Origin: Fen-1467 sp035519475
GTDB taxonomy: Bacteria; Verrucomicrobiota; Verrucomicrobiia; Opitutales; Opitutaceae
DNA length: 56,605 nucleotides
Direction: 5' to 3'
NCBI GenBank assembly: GCA_035519475.1
Contig: DATIWI010000088.1
Span: 1 to 56,605, forward strand
A program made the position numbers and the translations under genes. Positions 8,892 through 17,757 of the stretch are shown here, in pieces; the first letter of the stretch is position 1; the number at the start of each line of letters is the position of its first letter. Under the pieces are notes generated by a model. It was not told where the DNA came from and did not search any database. It was given only the letters and a program-made list of their open reading frames with translations.

Positions 8892-9425
8892 CTATGGCCC
8901 GTGCGGCGAGTCCTCCCGCCGCCCGGCGGGGAGCCCGAGACCCTGCAGAATTCGCCCAACAATTTCTCTGGGCGGCAGAGCGGCGTCGATCACCACCGCG
9001 GCACCCGGCGCCGGGATTTCGAGGGCCGCCAACTGACTGGGGAGCATGGCCGCCTTCATATAGTGGCTGCGGCGACGGCGCAAACGTGCTTCGAGCGTGG
9101 CAACATCGGTCTTGAGCAACACAAAACGGGTCGCCTCGCGGGAAACGGCGAGCTGGCGGCGGTAGGCCTCCTTCAGCGCGGAGCACGCGAGCACCACCTG
9201 CTGGCCGCGGGCCGCGCAGGCGTCGAGGTGGGCGGCCAGCGCGGCGAGCCACGGGGCCCGGTCGGCGTCGTCAAGCGGCACGCCGCGGCCCATTTTTTCC
9301 ACGTTCGCCGCGGGATGAAAAGCGTCGGCGTCGACGAAGCGCCAGTTGCCGCCGAGGCGGGCGGCGAGTTTTCGCCCCACGGTCGTCTTGCCGGAGCCGG
9401 CCACACCCAGGACGATGATGTTCAT
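8892..9425 (-). CDS. gntK: Gluconokinase
   Basis: 177-aa P-loop kinase that phosphorylates D-gluconate to 6-phosphogluconate. Walker A is GVAGSGKTT (residues 7-15). It is followed by the family signature DADAFHPAANVEKM-G-PL-D-DR-PWL, then ACSALK-YR-L, and RxxHYMKAAMLPSQLAALE near the C-terminus; all are diagnostic of GntK/IdnK. With the SMP-30 lactonase nearby it could form a route gluconolactone -> gluconate -> 6-phosphogluconate. First gene of a probable two-gene unit with the penicillin acylase. Confidence 0.95.
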   Translation of the reverse strand: MNIIVLGVAGSGKTTVGRKLAARLGGNWRFVDADAFHPAANVEKMGRGVPLDDADRAPWLAALAAHLDACAARGQQVVLACSALKEAYRRQLAVSREATRFVLLKTDVATLEARLRRRRSHYMKAAMLPSQLAALEIPAPGAAVVIDAALPPREIVGRILQGLGLPAGRREDSPHGP

Positions 9426-9464
9426 GCACAGCGGGCCCGCGCGCCTCGGGAGGAATGGCGTGGT

Positions 9465-9923
9465 CTACCAGAGCCAGGCTTGGGCCGCCACCGGATCGCG
9501 GCCCTCGTCGAAGTCGATGAGGTCGAAAAACGTCTCGACGGGCCTACCCGTCAGGCCGTACTCGCGGACGCGTTCCTGCAGGACCGCGGAGCGGTCGTCG
9601 CGCCAGCCGATCTTCGCGATGAATCGATTCCAGGCGTTGCATTCGTCGTCGGTGCGGGGCGTGCCGCGGGCGTGGCACCAGGCGAGCACCTCTTCGTCGG
9701 TGCCGCCGGCGAGGGTGCGGGGCACGATCTCGGCGTAGCGCAGTCCGAGAAAACGGCAGCAGCGGCTGTCGAAGAGATTCGGCCGGCTGTCGCCGAGATT
9801 GGCCTGGTACTCGGCCGGCAGCCGGCCCGCGGCGTGCAGGCGGATCTTGTCGAGCATGCGGCCGAAGTAAACCAGCCGGGCGACCTTGACGTAGGGGCTG
9901 CGGAGACCGGGGACCTGGGGCAT
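9465..9923 (-). CDS. DUF5069 family protein
   Basis: 152 aa from the ATG at 9923, placed so that the protein begins with MPQVPGLRSPYVKVARLVYF, the usual start of the family. Conserved features seen: GRMLDKIRLHAAGRLP, CCRFLGL, a central Trp-Cys-His segment, and NRFIAKIGWRDD. DUF5069 proteins are frequent in Verrucomicrobiota and related phyla and have no known function. No signal peptide or membrane segment. The in-frame extension to 10010 runs through the hairpin repeat upstream and is unlikely to be translated. Confidence 0.85.
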   Translation of the reverse strand: MPQVPGLRSPYVKVARLVYFGRMLDKIRLHAAGRLPAEYQANLGDSRPNLFDSRCCRFLGLRYAEIVPRTLAGGTDEEVLAWCHARGTPRTDDECNAWNRFIAKIGWRDDRSAVLQERVREYGLTGRPVETFFDLIDFDEGRDPVAAQAWLW

Positions 9924-9936
9924 GGGATCGGGGATT

Positions 9937-10014
9937 GCGGATACCGGATACCGGAAAGGAAGGCCAGGCAAGCCAGACCGAAGCGCTTGCCCGTCTCCGG
10001 TATCGCCCATCCGC
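9937..10014. repeat. Nested hairpin (cruciform-like) intergenic repeat
   Basis: Outer arms at 9937-9954 and 9997-10014 are imperfect inverted repeats (GCGGAT..ACCGG against CCGGTAT..ATCCGC). Inside the loop a second, perfect 7-bp stem pairs 9967-9973 with 9985-9991 (GGCAAGC/GCTTGCC). The left arm also contains a short tandem GGATACC. It fills the gap between two minus-strand genes. Confidence 0.6.
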
Positions 10015-10022
10015 GTTTCCCG

Positions 10023-10295
10023 TCAATCCCGCCAGTAATAGATCGCGGTGCTGAGCGCCGCCATCAGGATCGTCGGCACGATGATCCAATAGGGATGAAA
10101 GGGCACGGCCCAATGGTCGATGACCCAGACGACCGCGAAGCATTTGACGACGATGAGCAGCCAACCGGCGAGGATCAGCCGCTCCACCCAGGGCCGGCGC
10201 GCCAGCGGTTCCCGGACGTGGACAGTGTGAATGAACGCCCGTTCGTAGGTGGCGGGCGAGCGCCACAGGATCAGTTGCAGCAGCGTGGTGAGCAC
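10023..10295 (-). CDS. Small two-helix membrane protein of unknown function
   Basis: About 90 aa with two hydrophobic helices (RLILAGWLLIVVKCFAVVWV and IIVPTILMAALSTAIYYW) joined by a short DHWAVPFHPYW loop, and a basic N-terminal segment (WRSPATYERAFIHTVHVREP). I use the GTG at 10295, preceded by GAGG; a TTG three codons earlier is an alternative. The much longer open frame to 10640 overlaps the divergent gamma-glutamyltransferase gene and has no protein-like composition. No recognised family. Confidence 0.6.
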   Translation of the reverse strand: MLTTLLQLILWRSPATYERAFIHTVHVREPLARRPWVERLILAGWLLIVVKCFAVVWVIDHWAVPFHPYWIIVPTILMAALSTAIYYWRD

Positions 10296-10419
10296 CGCCC
10301 TCAACGTTGGCGGCGACGCGGAAAAGGCAAATTTGACCTGCGCCCTTGCGCCGGCGGGCGCGTGGCCCGGGGCCGACCCGACGCGTTGACCGCCAGCCGG
10401 CATTGCATAGGGTGCGGCC

Positions 10420-12147
10420 ATGCAACCCGCGCGCCCCGCCCTCGTCGGCCTGTTCGCGTTTCTGCCCGCCGCGGTTACGCTGGCCCAGGTGGACCGCATC
10501 ACGGGCAAACCGTTCGCCACTCGTTCCGAAGTCATCGCGCAGCACGGCATGGTCTGCACCAGCCAGCCGCTCGCGACCCAGGTGGGGCTCGACATTCTCA
10601 AGGCTGGCGGCTCCGCGGTGGACGCCGCCATCGCGGCCAACGCGACGCTCGGGTTGATGGAGCCGGTCAGCAGCGGGGTGGGGGGCGACCTGTTCGCAAT
10701 CGTCTGGGACGCGAAGTCGCATCGGCTCTACGGCCTCAACGCGTCGGGCCGCGCGCCGCTCGGTCTCAGCTTTGAGCAGATGCAAGCCGAGCTGGCGAAG
10801 CTTCACCGTGCGACGATCCCGCCCGACGGCATGCTGCCCATCAGCGTCCCGGGCGCGGTGGACGGCTGGTGCGAACTACACGGGAAGTTCGGCAAGCTGC
10901 CGATGGCGCAAGTCCTCGCCCCGGCGATCCGCTATGCCAGGGAGGGCTTCCCGGTCAGCGAACTCATCGCTTTTTACTGGGAGCGCAACGTGGCGATCCT
11001 GCGCGCCCGGCATTTGCCCGGCGCATTCGTCGAGACCTATGCACCCGGCGGACACGCGCCCGCCAAGGGCGAGATTTTCCGGAACGCCGATCTGGCCCGC
11101 ACCTACGAACTGATCGCGGGCGGGGGCCGCGACGTCTTCTATCGCGGTGAGATCGCGGACCGGATCGACGCCTTCATGCGCGCCAACGACGGCTGGCTCC
11201 GCAAGGCCGACTTCGAGCGGCACACCTCCACCTGGGTGGAGCCGCTCTCGACCAATTACCGCGGCTACGACGTCTATGAGCTGCCGCCGAACGGCCAGGG
11301 CATCGCCGCCTTGCAGATGCTCAACATCCTCGAGGGCTTCGATCTGCGGGCGCTGGGGTTCCAGAGCGCCGACGCGCTCCACGTGATGATCGAGACGAAG
11401 AAGCTCGTGTTCGAGGACCGCGCGAAATTCTACGCCGACCCCGCCTTCGCGAAAGTGCCGGTCAGGTGGCTGATCTCAAAGGAATATGCGGCCGAGCGCC
11501 GCAAGCTCATCGATCCGGCGCACGCGGCCCGGACGTATGACGCCGGCCATCCGCCCGCGAACGACGGCGACACGATCTACCTCTGCACCGCCGACGCTGC
11601 GGGCAACATGGTGTCGCTCATCCAGAGCAACTACCGCGGCATGGGTAGCGGCATCACGGTGCCCGGCCTGGGCTTCGACTTCCAGGATCGCGGCGAGATT
11701 TTCACCATGGAGCCCGGCCACGCCAACGTCTATGCGCCCGGCAAGCGGCCCTTTCACACGATCATCCCGGCCTTCGTCATGAAGGACGGACAGCCGTGGC
11801 TGGCCTTCGGCGTCATGGGCGGCGCGATGCAGCCGCAGGGGCACGTGCAGATTCTCGTGAACCTGATCGACTATGGGCTGAATCTCCAGGAGGCGGGCGA
11901 CGCCGCGCGCTGGCAGCACGACGGCTCGACCGATTACGACCACCCCAAGATGACCGATGGCGGCTGGGTCGATCTGGAGAGCGGCATTCCGTGGGGCGTG
12001 GTCGCCGAGCTCAAGCGGCGCGGACACGACATCCGCACCGACCTCGGCGGCTTCGGCGGCTATCAGGCGATCGCGTGGGACGCCCGGAACCGCACGTACA
12101 TCGGCGCCAGCGAGGGCCGCAAGGACGGCCAGGCGGCGGGATGGTGA
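10420..12147 (+). CDS. ggt: Gamma-glutamyltransferase (YwrD-like glutathione hydrolase)
   Basis: 575-aa Ntn-hydrolase proenzyme with an N-terminal signal peptide (residues 1-23, ending AVTLAQ), so exported. The large subunit shows the family start ASSQPLATQVGLDIL-like, GGSAVDAAIAAN and EPVSSGVGGDLFAI. The small subunit should begin at Thr385 in GDT-IYLCTADAAGNMVS. The second Thr and His of the classical TTH motif are replaced by Ile-Tyr, as in B. subtilis YwrD-type proteins, followed by IQSNYRGMGSGI-VPG. The reaction is hydrolysis or transfer of gamma-glutamyl groups from glutathione or related peptides. It is read divergently from the small membrane protein. Confidence 0.9.
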   Translation: MQPARPALVGLFAFLPAAVTLAQVDRITGKPFATRSEVIAQHGMVCTSQPLATQVGLDILKAGGSAVDAAIAANATLGLMEPVSSGVGGDLFAIVWDAKSHRLYGLNASGRAPLGLSFEQMQAELAKLHRATIPPDGMLPISVPGAVDGWCELHGKFGKLPMAQVLAPAIRYAREGFPVSELIAFYWERNVAILRARHLPGAFVETYAPGGHAPAKGEIFRNADLARTYELIAGGGRDVFYRGEIADRIDAFMRANDGWLRKADFERHTSTWVEPLSTNYRGYDVYELPPNGQGIAALQMLNILEGFDLRALGFQSADALHVMIETKKLVFEDRAKFYADPAFAKVPVRWLISKEYAAERRKLIDPAHAARTYDAGHPPANDGDTIYLCTADAAGNMVSLIQSNYRGMGSGITVPGLGFDFQDRGEIFTMEPGHANVYAPGKRPFHTIIPAFVMKDGQPWLAFGVMGGAMQPQGHVQILVNLIDYGLNLQEAGDAARWQHDGSTDYDHPKMTDGGWVDLESGIPWGVVAELKRRGHDIRTDLGGFGGYQAIAWDARNRTYIGASEGRKDGQAAGW

Positions 12148-12242
12148 ACTCGGCCGGCGGTGACCAGGGGCACCCCGCCTGGCGTGCACCGGTGTCTTTT
12201 GCTTGTTGGCGCGCGTGATTCCTCCTTGCTTCTTCCCTGCCG

Positions 12243-13814
12243 ATGACCACGCCCCTCCCCGCCGCCCCTCCGCTCTTCAACTGGCTGACGACCCGCGGTG
12301 CCGGTGTGCTCCTGCACCCGACCAGCCTGCCCGGCGATTTCGGCATCGGCACTTTCGACGAGCACCTGGATCGATTCCTCGAGTTTCTGGAGGCCGCCGG
12401 CTTCAAGTACTGGCAGCTCTGCCCGCTCGGACCGACGGGCTACGGCGACTCGCCCTACCAGTGCTTTTCCGCGTTCGCGGGCAATCCGTATCTGATCGAC
12501 TTGGTGGAGCTGACGCGCTTCGGTCTGCTCCCGCAGGATGCGCTCGGCCCGCTGGTCTTCCTGAACGCCGATCGGGTCGACTACGGCGCGCTCTACCGGC
12601 TCGTGTGGCCGCTTTTCCGCCGCGCCCATGAAAACTTCCGCGCCAGCCGCGGCACGCTGCCCTACGGGGTGTATGAGTCCTTCCGGGAGGCCAACGCCGC
12701 CTGGCTCGAGCCCTACGCCTTGTTTCGGGCCCTGAAGGATCACTACGAAGGCCGGCCATGGTGGGAGTGGCCCGCCGAGGCGCGCAGCTGGGCAAAGGCC
12801 CGGAAATCGAAGCTCCGGGGCCAGCTGGACGCCGCGGTTGAGGGGCATGCCTTCTCCCAGTACCTCTTCTTCGGGCAGTGGCGCCGGGTGCGGGCAGTGG
12901 CGGCGAAACGCGGCGTGGGCATCGTCGGCGACCTGCCGATCTTCGTGGCGATGGACAGCGCCGACGTCTGGTCCGCGCCCGAGCGCTTCGAGCTCGACGA
13001 GCGCACCGGGCGGCCGCTCGCCGTCGCCGGCGTGCCGCCGGATTATTTTTCGGCGGACGGGCAGTTGTGGGGCAATCCCCTTTACCGGTGGGACGTGCAC
13101 GCCGCCGACGACTACGCCTGGTGGCGCGAACGCCTGCGCGCCGCGTTCGAGCTGTACGATGTCGTGCGCATCGACCACTTCCGCGGCTTCGCGGACTACT
13201 GGCGCGTCCCGGTCCCGGCGGCCGACGCGCGCCAGGGCGAATGGCGGTCCGGCCCCGGGTTGGCGTTCTTCGACGCGGCGCGGCGCGCGCTTCCCGGCGC
13301 GAAGATCATCGCCGAGGATCTGGGCGAACTTTCCGGCGCCGCCCGGCAGTTGCGGCGCGACACCGGCCTGCCCGGCATGGCGGTCCTGCAGTTCGCCTTT
13401 GGCGGCAGGAGCAGCAACCTTTATCTCCCGCACAATCTCGAGGGCAACGGCGTCATCTATCCCGGCACGCATGACAACGACACCACGCTCGGCTGGTACG
13501 CGGCGACCGGGGAGCCGACGCGCGACCATGTCCGCCGCTATCTGCGGGTCAGCGGCACGGAGATCGGCTGGGATTTCATCCGCGCGGCTTACGCCGCGGT
13601 GAGCCGGTTGGCCGTCATCCCGTTGCAGGACCTGCTCAGCCTCGGCTCCGAGGGCCGCTTCAACACGCCGGGCAAGGCCGACGGCAACTGGCAGTGGCGC
13701 TACCGCTCGGCGCAGCTCGATCGTTTGTCCGGCCGCACGGCGGGCTACCTGCGCGAACTGGCGAACCTCCACGGGCGTCTGCCGCCACCCGGCGCCGATG
13801 AGAAGCCGGTTTAG
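12243..13814 (+). CDS. malQ: 4-alpha-glucanotransferase (amylomaltase, GH77)
   Basis: 523 aa, normal length for the short bacterial MalQ form. It transfers maltooligosaccharide units between alpha-1,4-glucans in the cytoplasm. It begins with RGAGVLLHPTSLPGDFGIG and WQLCPLGPTGYGDSPYQ-FSAFAGNP, both diagnostic. The catalytic set is intact: nucleophile Asp311 (RIDHFRGF), acid/base Glu358 (AEDLG) and Asp411 (GTHDND). It lies about 95 bp after ggt on the same strand. The GH94 phosphorylases nearby suggest a general cytoplasmic oligosaccharide metabolism, but there is no shared operon. Confidence 0.97.
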   Translation: MTTPLPAAPPLFNWLTTRGAGVLLHPTSLPGDFGIGTFDEHLDRFLEFLEAAGFKYWQLCPLGPTGYGDSPYQCFSAFAGNPYLIDLVELTRFGLLPQDALGPLVFLNADRVDYGALYRLVWPLFRRAHENFRASRGTLPYGVYESFREANAAWLEPYALFRALKDHYEGRPWWEWPAEARSWAKARKSKLRGQLDAAVEGHAFSQYLFFGQWRRVRAVAAKRGVGIVGDLPIFVAMDSADVWSAPERFELDERTGRPLAVAGVPPDYFSADGQLWGNPLYRWDVHAADDYAWWRERLRAAFELYDVVRIDHFRGFADYWRVPVPAADARQGEWRSGPGLAFFDAARRALPGAKIIAEDLGELSGAARQLRRDTGLPGMAVLQFAFGGRSSNLYLPHNLEGNGVIYPGTHDNDTTLGWYAATGEPTRDHVRRYLRVSGTEIGWDFIRAAYAAVSRLAVIPLQDLLSLGSEGRFNTPGKADGNWQWRYRSAQLDRLSGRTAGYLRELANLHGRLPPPGADEKPV

Positions 13815-13899
13815 CGGGCGCGCGGGGGGGCGCGGACGCCACCATCGCCCTGGCCCGCGGGCGTCGTCGTGGCCGCCGGCGAGCGGAGCGCTGGTTCTG

Positions 13900-14565
13900 C
13901 TACCGCGCGGGCGGCGGCTCGCCGCCAGGTGGCCGCTCCAGCCAGCGCGTGATCGCCTCGAGGTGCAGGCTCATGCGCTCCTCGATCCCCGTCGGCTCCG
14001 GCAGCCCGCGGCTCGCACAGAAGTCCGCCACTGCCCGGTCGAGATCCATCAGATCGGGCAAGTCGCCGGCCGGGGCGTCGGGCGCTTGGCGCCACACCAC
14101 GTACAGCTTCTGCAAGACGGCGAGGTAACGGTCGGCCGCGGCGACAAACTCCGCCACATTCTGCTGCGCCAGATAATCCGCGACGGTTCCGGCGCGACCG
14201 TACACCCCTTGCGTCAGCGGGTGCGGTTCCAGGTGCGAAAAGGTCACCCCGCCGGACGCCTCCACGTGGCGCCCGAGTGGATATACCCGGCACACGAGCG
14301 GCCGGTCGGGATGCACGGTGCAGCCCTCCGGCCCGAGAAACACGCAGGCCCCGTCGTCCCGCCGGCGCAGATAGACGGAGTTCTCGAGATAATCCCGGAT
14401 GAACGCCGTGGTGGACACCCCCCGATTGCGGGCGAGCCGGGCCGCCTCGTAGGGATTCACCTGAATCAGTTTGTGGTGACAGCAATTCCGGCAGCGATGG
14501 CAGACATACGAAAACGGAGTGTCGGCGGAGAAGCGCGCCGCCGGCTCGGTGGGGGCGGGGATCAT
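13900..14565 (-). CDS. YkgJ-family cysteine cluster protein
   Basis: 221 aa. N-terminal CHRCRNCCHHK (C-x2-C-x2-CC near residues 22-29), then GCTVHPDRPLVCRVYPLG about 75 residues on. This is the CxxCxxCC ... C ... RPxxCRxYP pattern of the YkgJ (UPF0153) family, thought to bind zinc or an iron-sulphur cluster. No signal peptide or membrane helix; the C-terminal third is helical. Function unknown. It is convergent with malQ, 85 bp apart. Confidence 0.88.
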   Translation of the reverse strand: MIPAPTEPAARFSADTPFSYVCHRCRNCCHHKLIQVNPYEAARLARNRGVSTTAFIRDYLENSVYLRRRDDGACVFLGPEGCTVHPDRPLVCRVYPLGRHVEASGGVTFSHLEPHPLTQGVYGRAGTVADYLAQQNVAEFVAAADRYLAVLQKLYVVWRQAPDAPAGDLPDLMDLDRAVADFCASRGLPEPTGIEERMSLHLEAITRWLERPPGGEPPPAR

Positions 14566-14746
14566 GGACGTCCGATGGTCCCCGTTGACTCAGCGGGAAC
14601 CACCATGCGGTCGCCCCCGGCGGCGAGACTCCGGAACGCGTTCAGTCGATTGCAGCCGACCGCCCGAAAGCATGGATCCAACCGTCGGCGACGTCCGGTG
14701 CCCGCCCGATCGGGGCAGGCTGGCACCATGCCGCAACCCTCGGCCA

Positions 14747-15172
14747 TCACGGCGCCGTCACGTGGAACTTCTCCTGATCGGCCGCGAGCTTTCCCTGGTC
14801 GGCCGCGAGTTTGTTCTGGTCTGCCTCAAGCTGACGGCGGGCCGCGGCGAGCTTTTCCTGATTGGCGGGCAGCTTCAGCTGAGCGGCGGTGAGCTTCTCC
14901 TGGAGCGCCCCGATTTTCTGCTGGTCGGCGGCAAGCTTGTTTTGATCAGCAGAGAGGCGGGCGAGGTCGACCTCGAGGATCTTGCACTGTTCGGCGGTGA
15001 TCTTGTGCTGGTCCACCAGCACCTTCAGTTGCTGCGCCGTTAGGCGCGCCGTGTCGTTGTTCACGCTGGCGAGCAGCGGACTCATGCTGACGCCCAGGGA
15101 ACAGCCAAGGGTGACGAGGGCAGCGGTCAGCGGACGCGCGCCCGTACCTGAGCGGAGGGAAGGAGTTTGCAT
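14747..15172 (-). CDS. Secreted heptad-repeat (coiled-coil) protein, function unknown
   Basis: 141 aa. The N-terminus looks like a signal peptide (LTAALVTLGCSLGVSMSPLLAS). From residue 45 to the end the protein is almost wholly a helical heptad repeat of the type L-x-AD/AA-Q-x-K, for example ADQNKLAADQQKI and ADQNKLAADQGKLAADQEKF, predicting one long coiled coil with Gln/Lys-rich faces. The repeats are close enough at the DNA level to have expanded by slippage. It may be a small periplasmic scaffold like Lpp or YbgF, but no homology is claimed. Confidence 0.6.
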   Translation of the reverse strand: MQTPSLRSGTGARPLTAALVTLGCSLGVSMSPLLASVNNDTARLTAQQLKVLVDQHKITAEQCKILEVDLARLSADQNKLAADQQKIGALQEKLTAAQLKLPANQEKLAAARRQLEADQNKLAADQGKLAADQEKFHVTAP

Positions 15173-15275
15173 CGCAGTTATGGGGTACGGCGAGAAGCCT
15201 AACCGGGCGACATCCCCCTGTCAACGAGGGCGGCGCGATCAACCTGCGCTGCGAAAATAGGCAGGCAAAGCAATT

Positions 15276-15309
15276 CCCTGCGAGGGCGAACGTTCGCCCC
15301 GGCGCAGGG
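15276..15309 (-). terminator. Large near-perfect palindrome after the GH94 pair
   Basis: A perfect 16-bp palindrome GGGCGAACGTTCGCCC (15284-15299) is flanked by matching arms CCCTGCG (15276-15282) and CGCAGGG (15303-15309). It lies 48 bp after the stop of the first GH94 gene, and on the minus strand the stem is followed by AATTGCTTTG. A terminator for the phosphorylase genes is the simplest reading. It is also about 100 bp upstream of the heptad-repeat gene, so an operator is the alternative. Confidence 0.5.
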
Positions 15310-15356
15310 GAGGCCGGGTGTGCCGACCTCCGCTTGTGCGCAAGGGCCGGAACAAG

Positions 15357-17741
15357 TCAGCCCAGCGTGGCCACGATCCGCATCCCGTCCTTGAGTTTGT
15401 CCGCGGGTATGAAGTTGCCCGCGAAGGGGCGGCCGTCGACGGTCAGCGACTTGACGCCGCGATTCACACCCGCCGGGTTCTTCACCTCGATGCGCACGGC
15501 TCGGCCACGGAAGTGGCGCACCATCTTGAAACCGGACCAGTGCTTGGGAAGGCACGGATCGATGCGGAGGCCGTCGATCTCCGGCCGGACGCCGAGGATC
15601 CAGTGTGTGGCGGCGTGATAGGCCCACGACGCGGTGCCCGAGAGCCACGGCGTGCGCGCCGCGCCTTCGTTGATGTTGTAGCGCGAATAGGTCGTCTGGC
15701 AGTGAACGTAGGGCTCGATCTGGCGCACCTCGGCCCGGTCGTTGTAGGCCGAGGGCATGAACGCGCGGTAATAGGCGTAGGCCTGGTCGCCGTCGCCCTG
15801 CAGCACCGCGGCGATGACGCCCCAGCTCTGCGTGTGCGAGAAGATGCCGGCGTTCTCCTTGATGCCGGCGTTGAAGAGCGTGGCCTTCATGATTTCCGGG
15901 TTCGCCTTGAGGAAGGGCGGCGCGCATAGCATCACCCCAAACGGCGTGGCCAGGCGGTCCTTCATCGTCTGGAGCGCGCGCTGGGCCTGCGCGGGCGTAG
16001 CCGCGCCGCTGATCACTGCCCACACCTGCGTGTTCATGTACACCTGCCCCTCGGGGAAATTCCGGGTCCCGTAGACCGTCCCGTCCTGGCTGATGGCCCA
16101 GATGAACCACTCGCCGTCCCAGCACACCTTCTGGATCTTTTCGTCGAGTTGCCGCAATTCGGTGCGGGCCCACCCGGCCTCGGCGGGCTGGCCGAGCTTC
16201 TCGGCAATGCCGGCATAGACGTCGAGCCCCAGGCGAACCTGGAAGGCCACGAACAGGCTCTCGCCCTTGTAACCGAGCTTGATGCAGTCGTTCCAATCGG
16301 CGGCGAGTCCGCAGGGCAGACCGTTGCGGCCCGTGCGCTCGAGGTTGAACTCGAGCGCCCGGCGCAGGTGCCCGAACACGGTGGCCTCGCCGCGATCGGC
16401 GTAGGGGAGCACCTTGCGGTAGAAATCGAGATCGCCGGTCTCGGCCACGTAGGCGGGCACGGTGTTGAAGAACCAGAGGCAGTCGTCGCTGCGAAATTCC
16501 TCGTCGCGCGGCGGCTTCTCGGCGCCCGGCCGGTGCGAGAAGGGCTGGATCACCGGCAGGGCGCCGCCGTTGGCGAGCTGGCCGGTCAGCATGAGTTCGA
16601 GGCGCGGCTTCACGCCCTCGCCCAGCAGGGGAATCGCCCCGAGGATGTCCTGCACGGTGTCGCGGAAGCCGAGGCCGTCGCGCTCGCCGTTATAGATCAG
16701 CGACGCGGAGCGCGACCACGCGTAGGTGATCATCGCGTTGTACGCGTTCCAGACGTTGACCATGTGGTCGAAGTCGGCGTCGGGAGTCCGGACCTGGAGC
16801 GCGGCGAGCGGCGCATGCCACGCCGTCTTGAGCTTCTGGAATTCCGTCTCGCAGCGTTCGGGATTCCCGAATTCGGCCACGGTTCTCCGGCCGTGCGAGC
16901 CGACGGTGCCGAGGCCGAGGAGGATGATGAGCTCGCGGGTCTCGCCGGGGGCGAGGGCGAGGTCTGCCTGCTGACCGCCGACGACGTTGTCGCCTTCGGC
17001 GAGGAAGTTCGAGCACTGGCCCTTCACCACGACCTCGGGTGCCGCGTAGCCGCCGTAGCTGCCGAGGAAGCGCTCGCGCACCGTTTCATAGCCGGCGAGC
17101 GGCGCGCCCGTCAGCGCCATCCACGTCCGGCCGCAGCCGGTGAGATCCCGGCCGTCGAAATCGTAGTTCGGGTTGCAGGTGATGCCGAGGATGCCGTCCT
17201 CGAGCGTGGCCCGGGTGATGAAGAGCGAATACTGGAGGTTCACCAGGTCCTGGTAGGTGTGCCAGAGGTTGGCGAATTCGCAGTATGTGAACACCGAGAG
17301 CCGGCGCGCGCGCTTCGACTTGTTGCTCACGCGCAGCCGCCAGTATTCGAATGTCTGGTCGAGCGGCACGAAATAGAGGGCCTCGGCGGCGATCCCCGCG
17401 TACCGGCTTTCGAGAATCGTGTAGGCCGTGCCGTGCCGGCACACGGATTTATACCTGGACAGGGGTTTGGCCACCGGTTGCCAGCCGGCGGACCAAAAGT
17501 CGCCCGACTCCGCGTCGCGCAGATAGAAGAGGCGCCCGGGCTGGTCGGGCGGGATGCTGTTGAAGCGCATCCGCAGAAACCGGCCGGTGGCGCCGCTCTT
17601 GTAGAACGAGTAGCCGCCCGCGTGGTTGGTGATGATCGCGCCGTATTCCGTCGAGCCGAGGTAGTTGGACCACGGCCGCGGCGTGTCGGGGCGGGTGATG
17701 ACATACTCGCGGGCCTTGTCGTCGAAGTGACCGTATTGCAT
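15357..17741 (-). CDS. GH94 disaccharide phosphorylase, paralogue A (cellobiose/chitobiose phosphorylase-like)
   Basis: 794 aa, cytoplasmic. It begins MQYGHFDDKAREYVI-RPDTPRPW-NYLG, the standard GH94 N-terminus. The beta-sandwich domain includes NHAGGYSFY and the (alpha/alpha)6 barrel includes SDDCLWF..VPAYVAETGD. The general acid is expected to be Asp485 in DWNDC, matching Asp490/492 of characterised enzymes. The C-terminus has WLSGTASWAYHAAT and KNPAGV-RGVKSL. GH94 enzymes cleave beta-linked disaccharides with phosphate to sugar-1-phosphate. Cellobiose and N,N'-diacetylchitobiose phosphorylases are too alike here to choose. The ATG at 17741 is chosen over an upstream in-frame ATG that lies in the repeat element. 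Confidence 0.93.
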   Translation of the reverse strand: MQYGHFDDKAREYVITRPDTPRPWSNYLGSTEYGAIITNHAGGYSFYKSGATGRFLRMRFNSIPPDQPGRLFYLRDAESGDFWSAGWQPVAKPLSRYKSVCRHGTAYTILESRYAGIAAEALYFVPLDQTFEYWRLRVSNKSKRARRLSVFTYCEFANLWHTYQDLVNLQYSLFITRATLEDGILGITCNPNYDFDGRDLTGCGRTWMALTGAPLAGYETVRERFLGSYGGYAAPEVVVKGQCSNFLAEGDNVVGGQQADLALAPGETRELIILLGLGTVGSHGRRTVAEFGNPERCETEFQKLKTAWHAPLAALQVRTPDADFDHMVNVWNAYNAMITYAWSRSASLIYNGERDGLGFRDTVQDILGAIPLLGEGVKPRLELMLTGQLANGGALPVIQPFSHRPGAEKPPRDEEFRSDDCLWFFNTVPAYVAETGDLDFYRKVLPYADRGEATVFGHLRRALEFNLERTGRNGLPCGLAADWNDCIKLGYKGESLFVAFQVRLGLDVYAGIAEKLGQPAEAGWARTELRQLDEKIQKVCWDGEWFIWAISQDGTVYGTRNFPEGQVYMNTQVWAVISGAATPAQAQRALQTMKDRLATPFGVMLCAPPFLKANPEIMKATLFNAGIKENAGIFSHTQSWGVIAAVLQGDGDQAYAYYRAFMPSAYNDRAEVRQIEPYVHCQTTYSRYNINEGAARTPWLSGTASWAYHAATHWILGVRPEIDGLRIDPCLPKHWSGFKMVRHFRGRAVRIEVKNPAGVNRGVKSLTVDGRPFAGNFIPADKLKDGMRIVATLG

Positions 17742-17757
17742 GGAAGATCGTTCTTGG

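Noticed and set aside
10296..10640. N-terminal extension of the small membrane protein
   Set aside because: It is antisense to the signal peptide and first 75 codons of ggt and has no protein-like composition; the two-helix part alone is plausible.
15284..15299. LexA/SOS box (CGAAC..GTTCG)
   Set aside because: The known box has four bases between the half-sites; here they touch.
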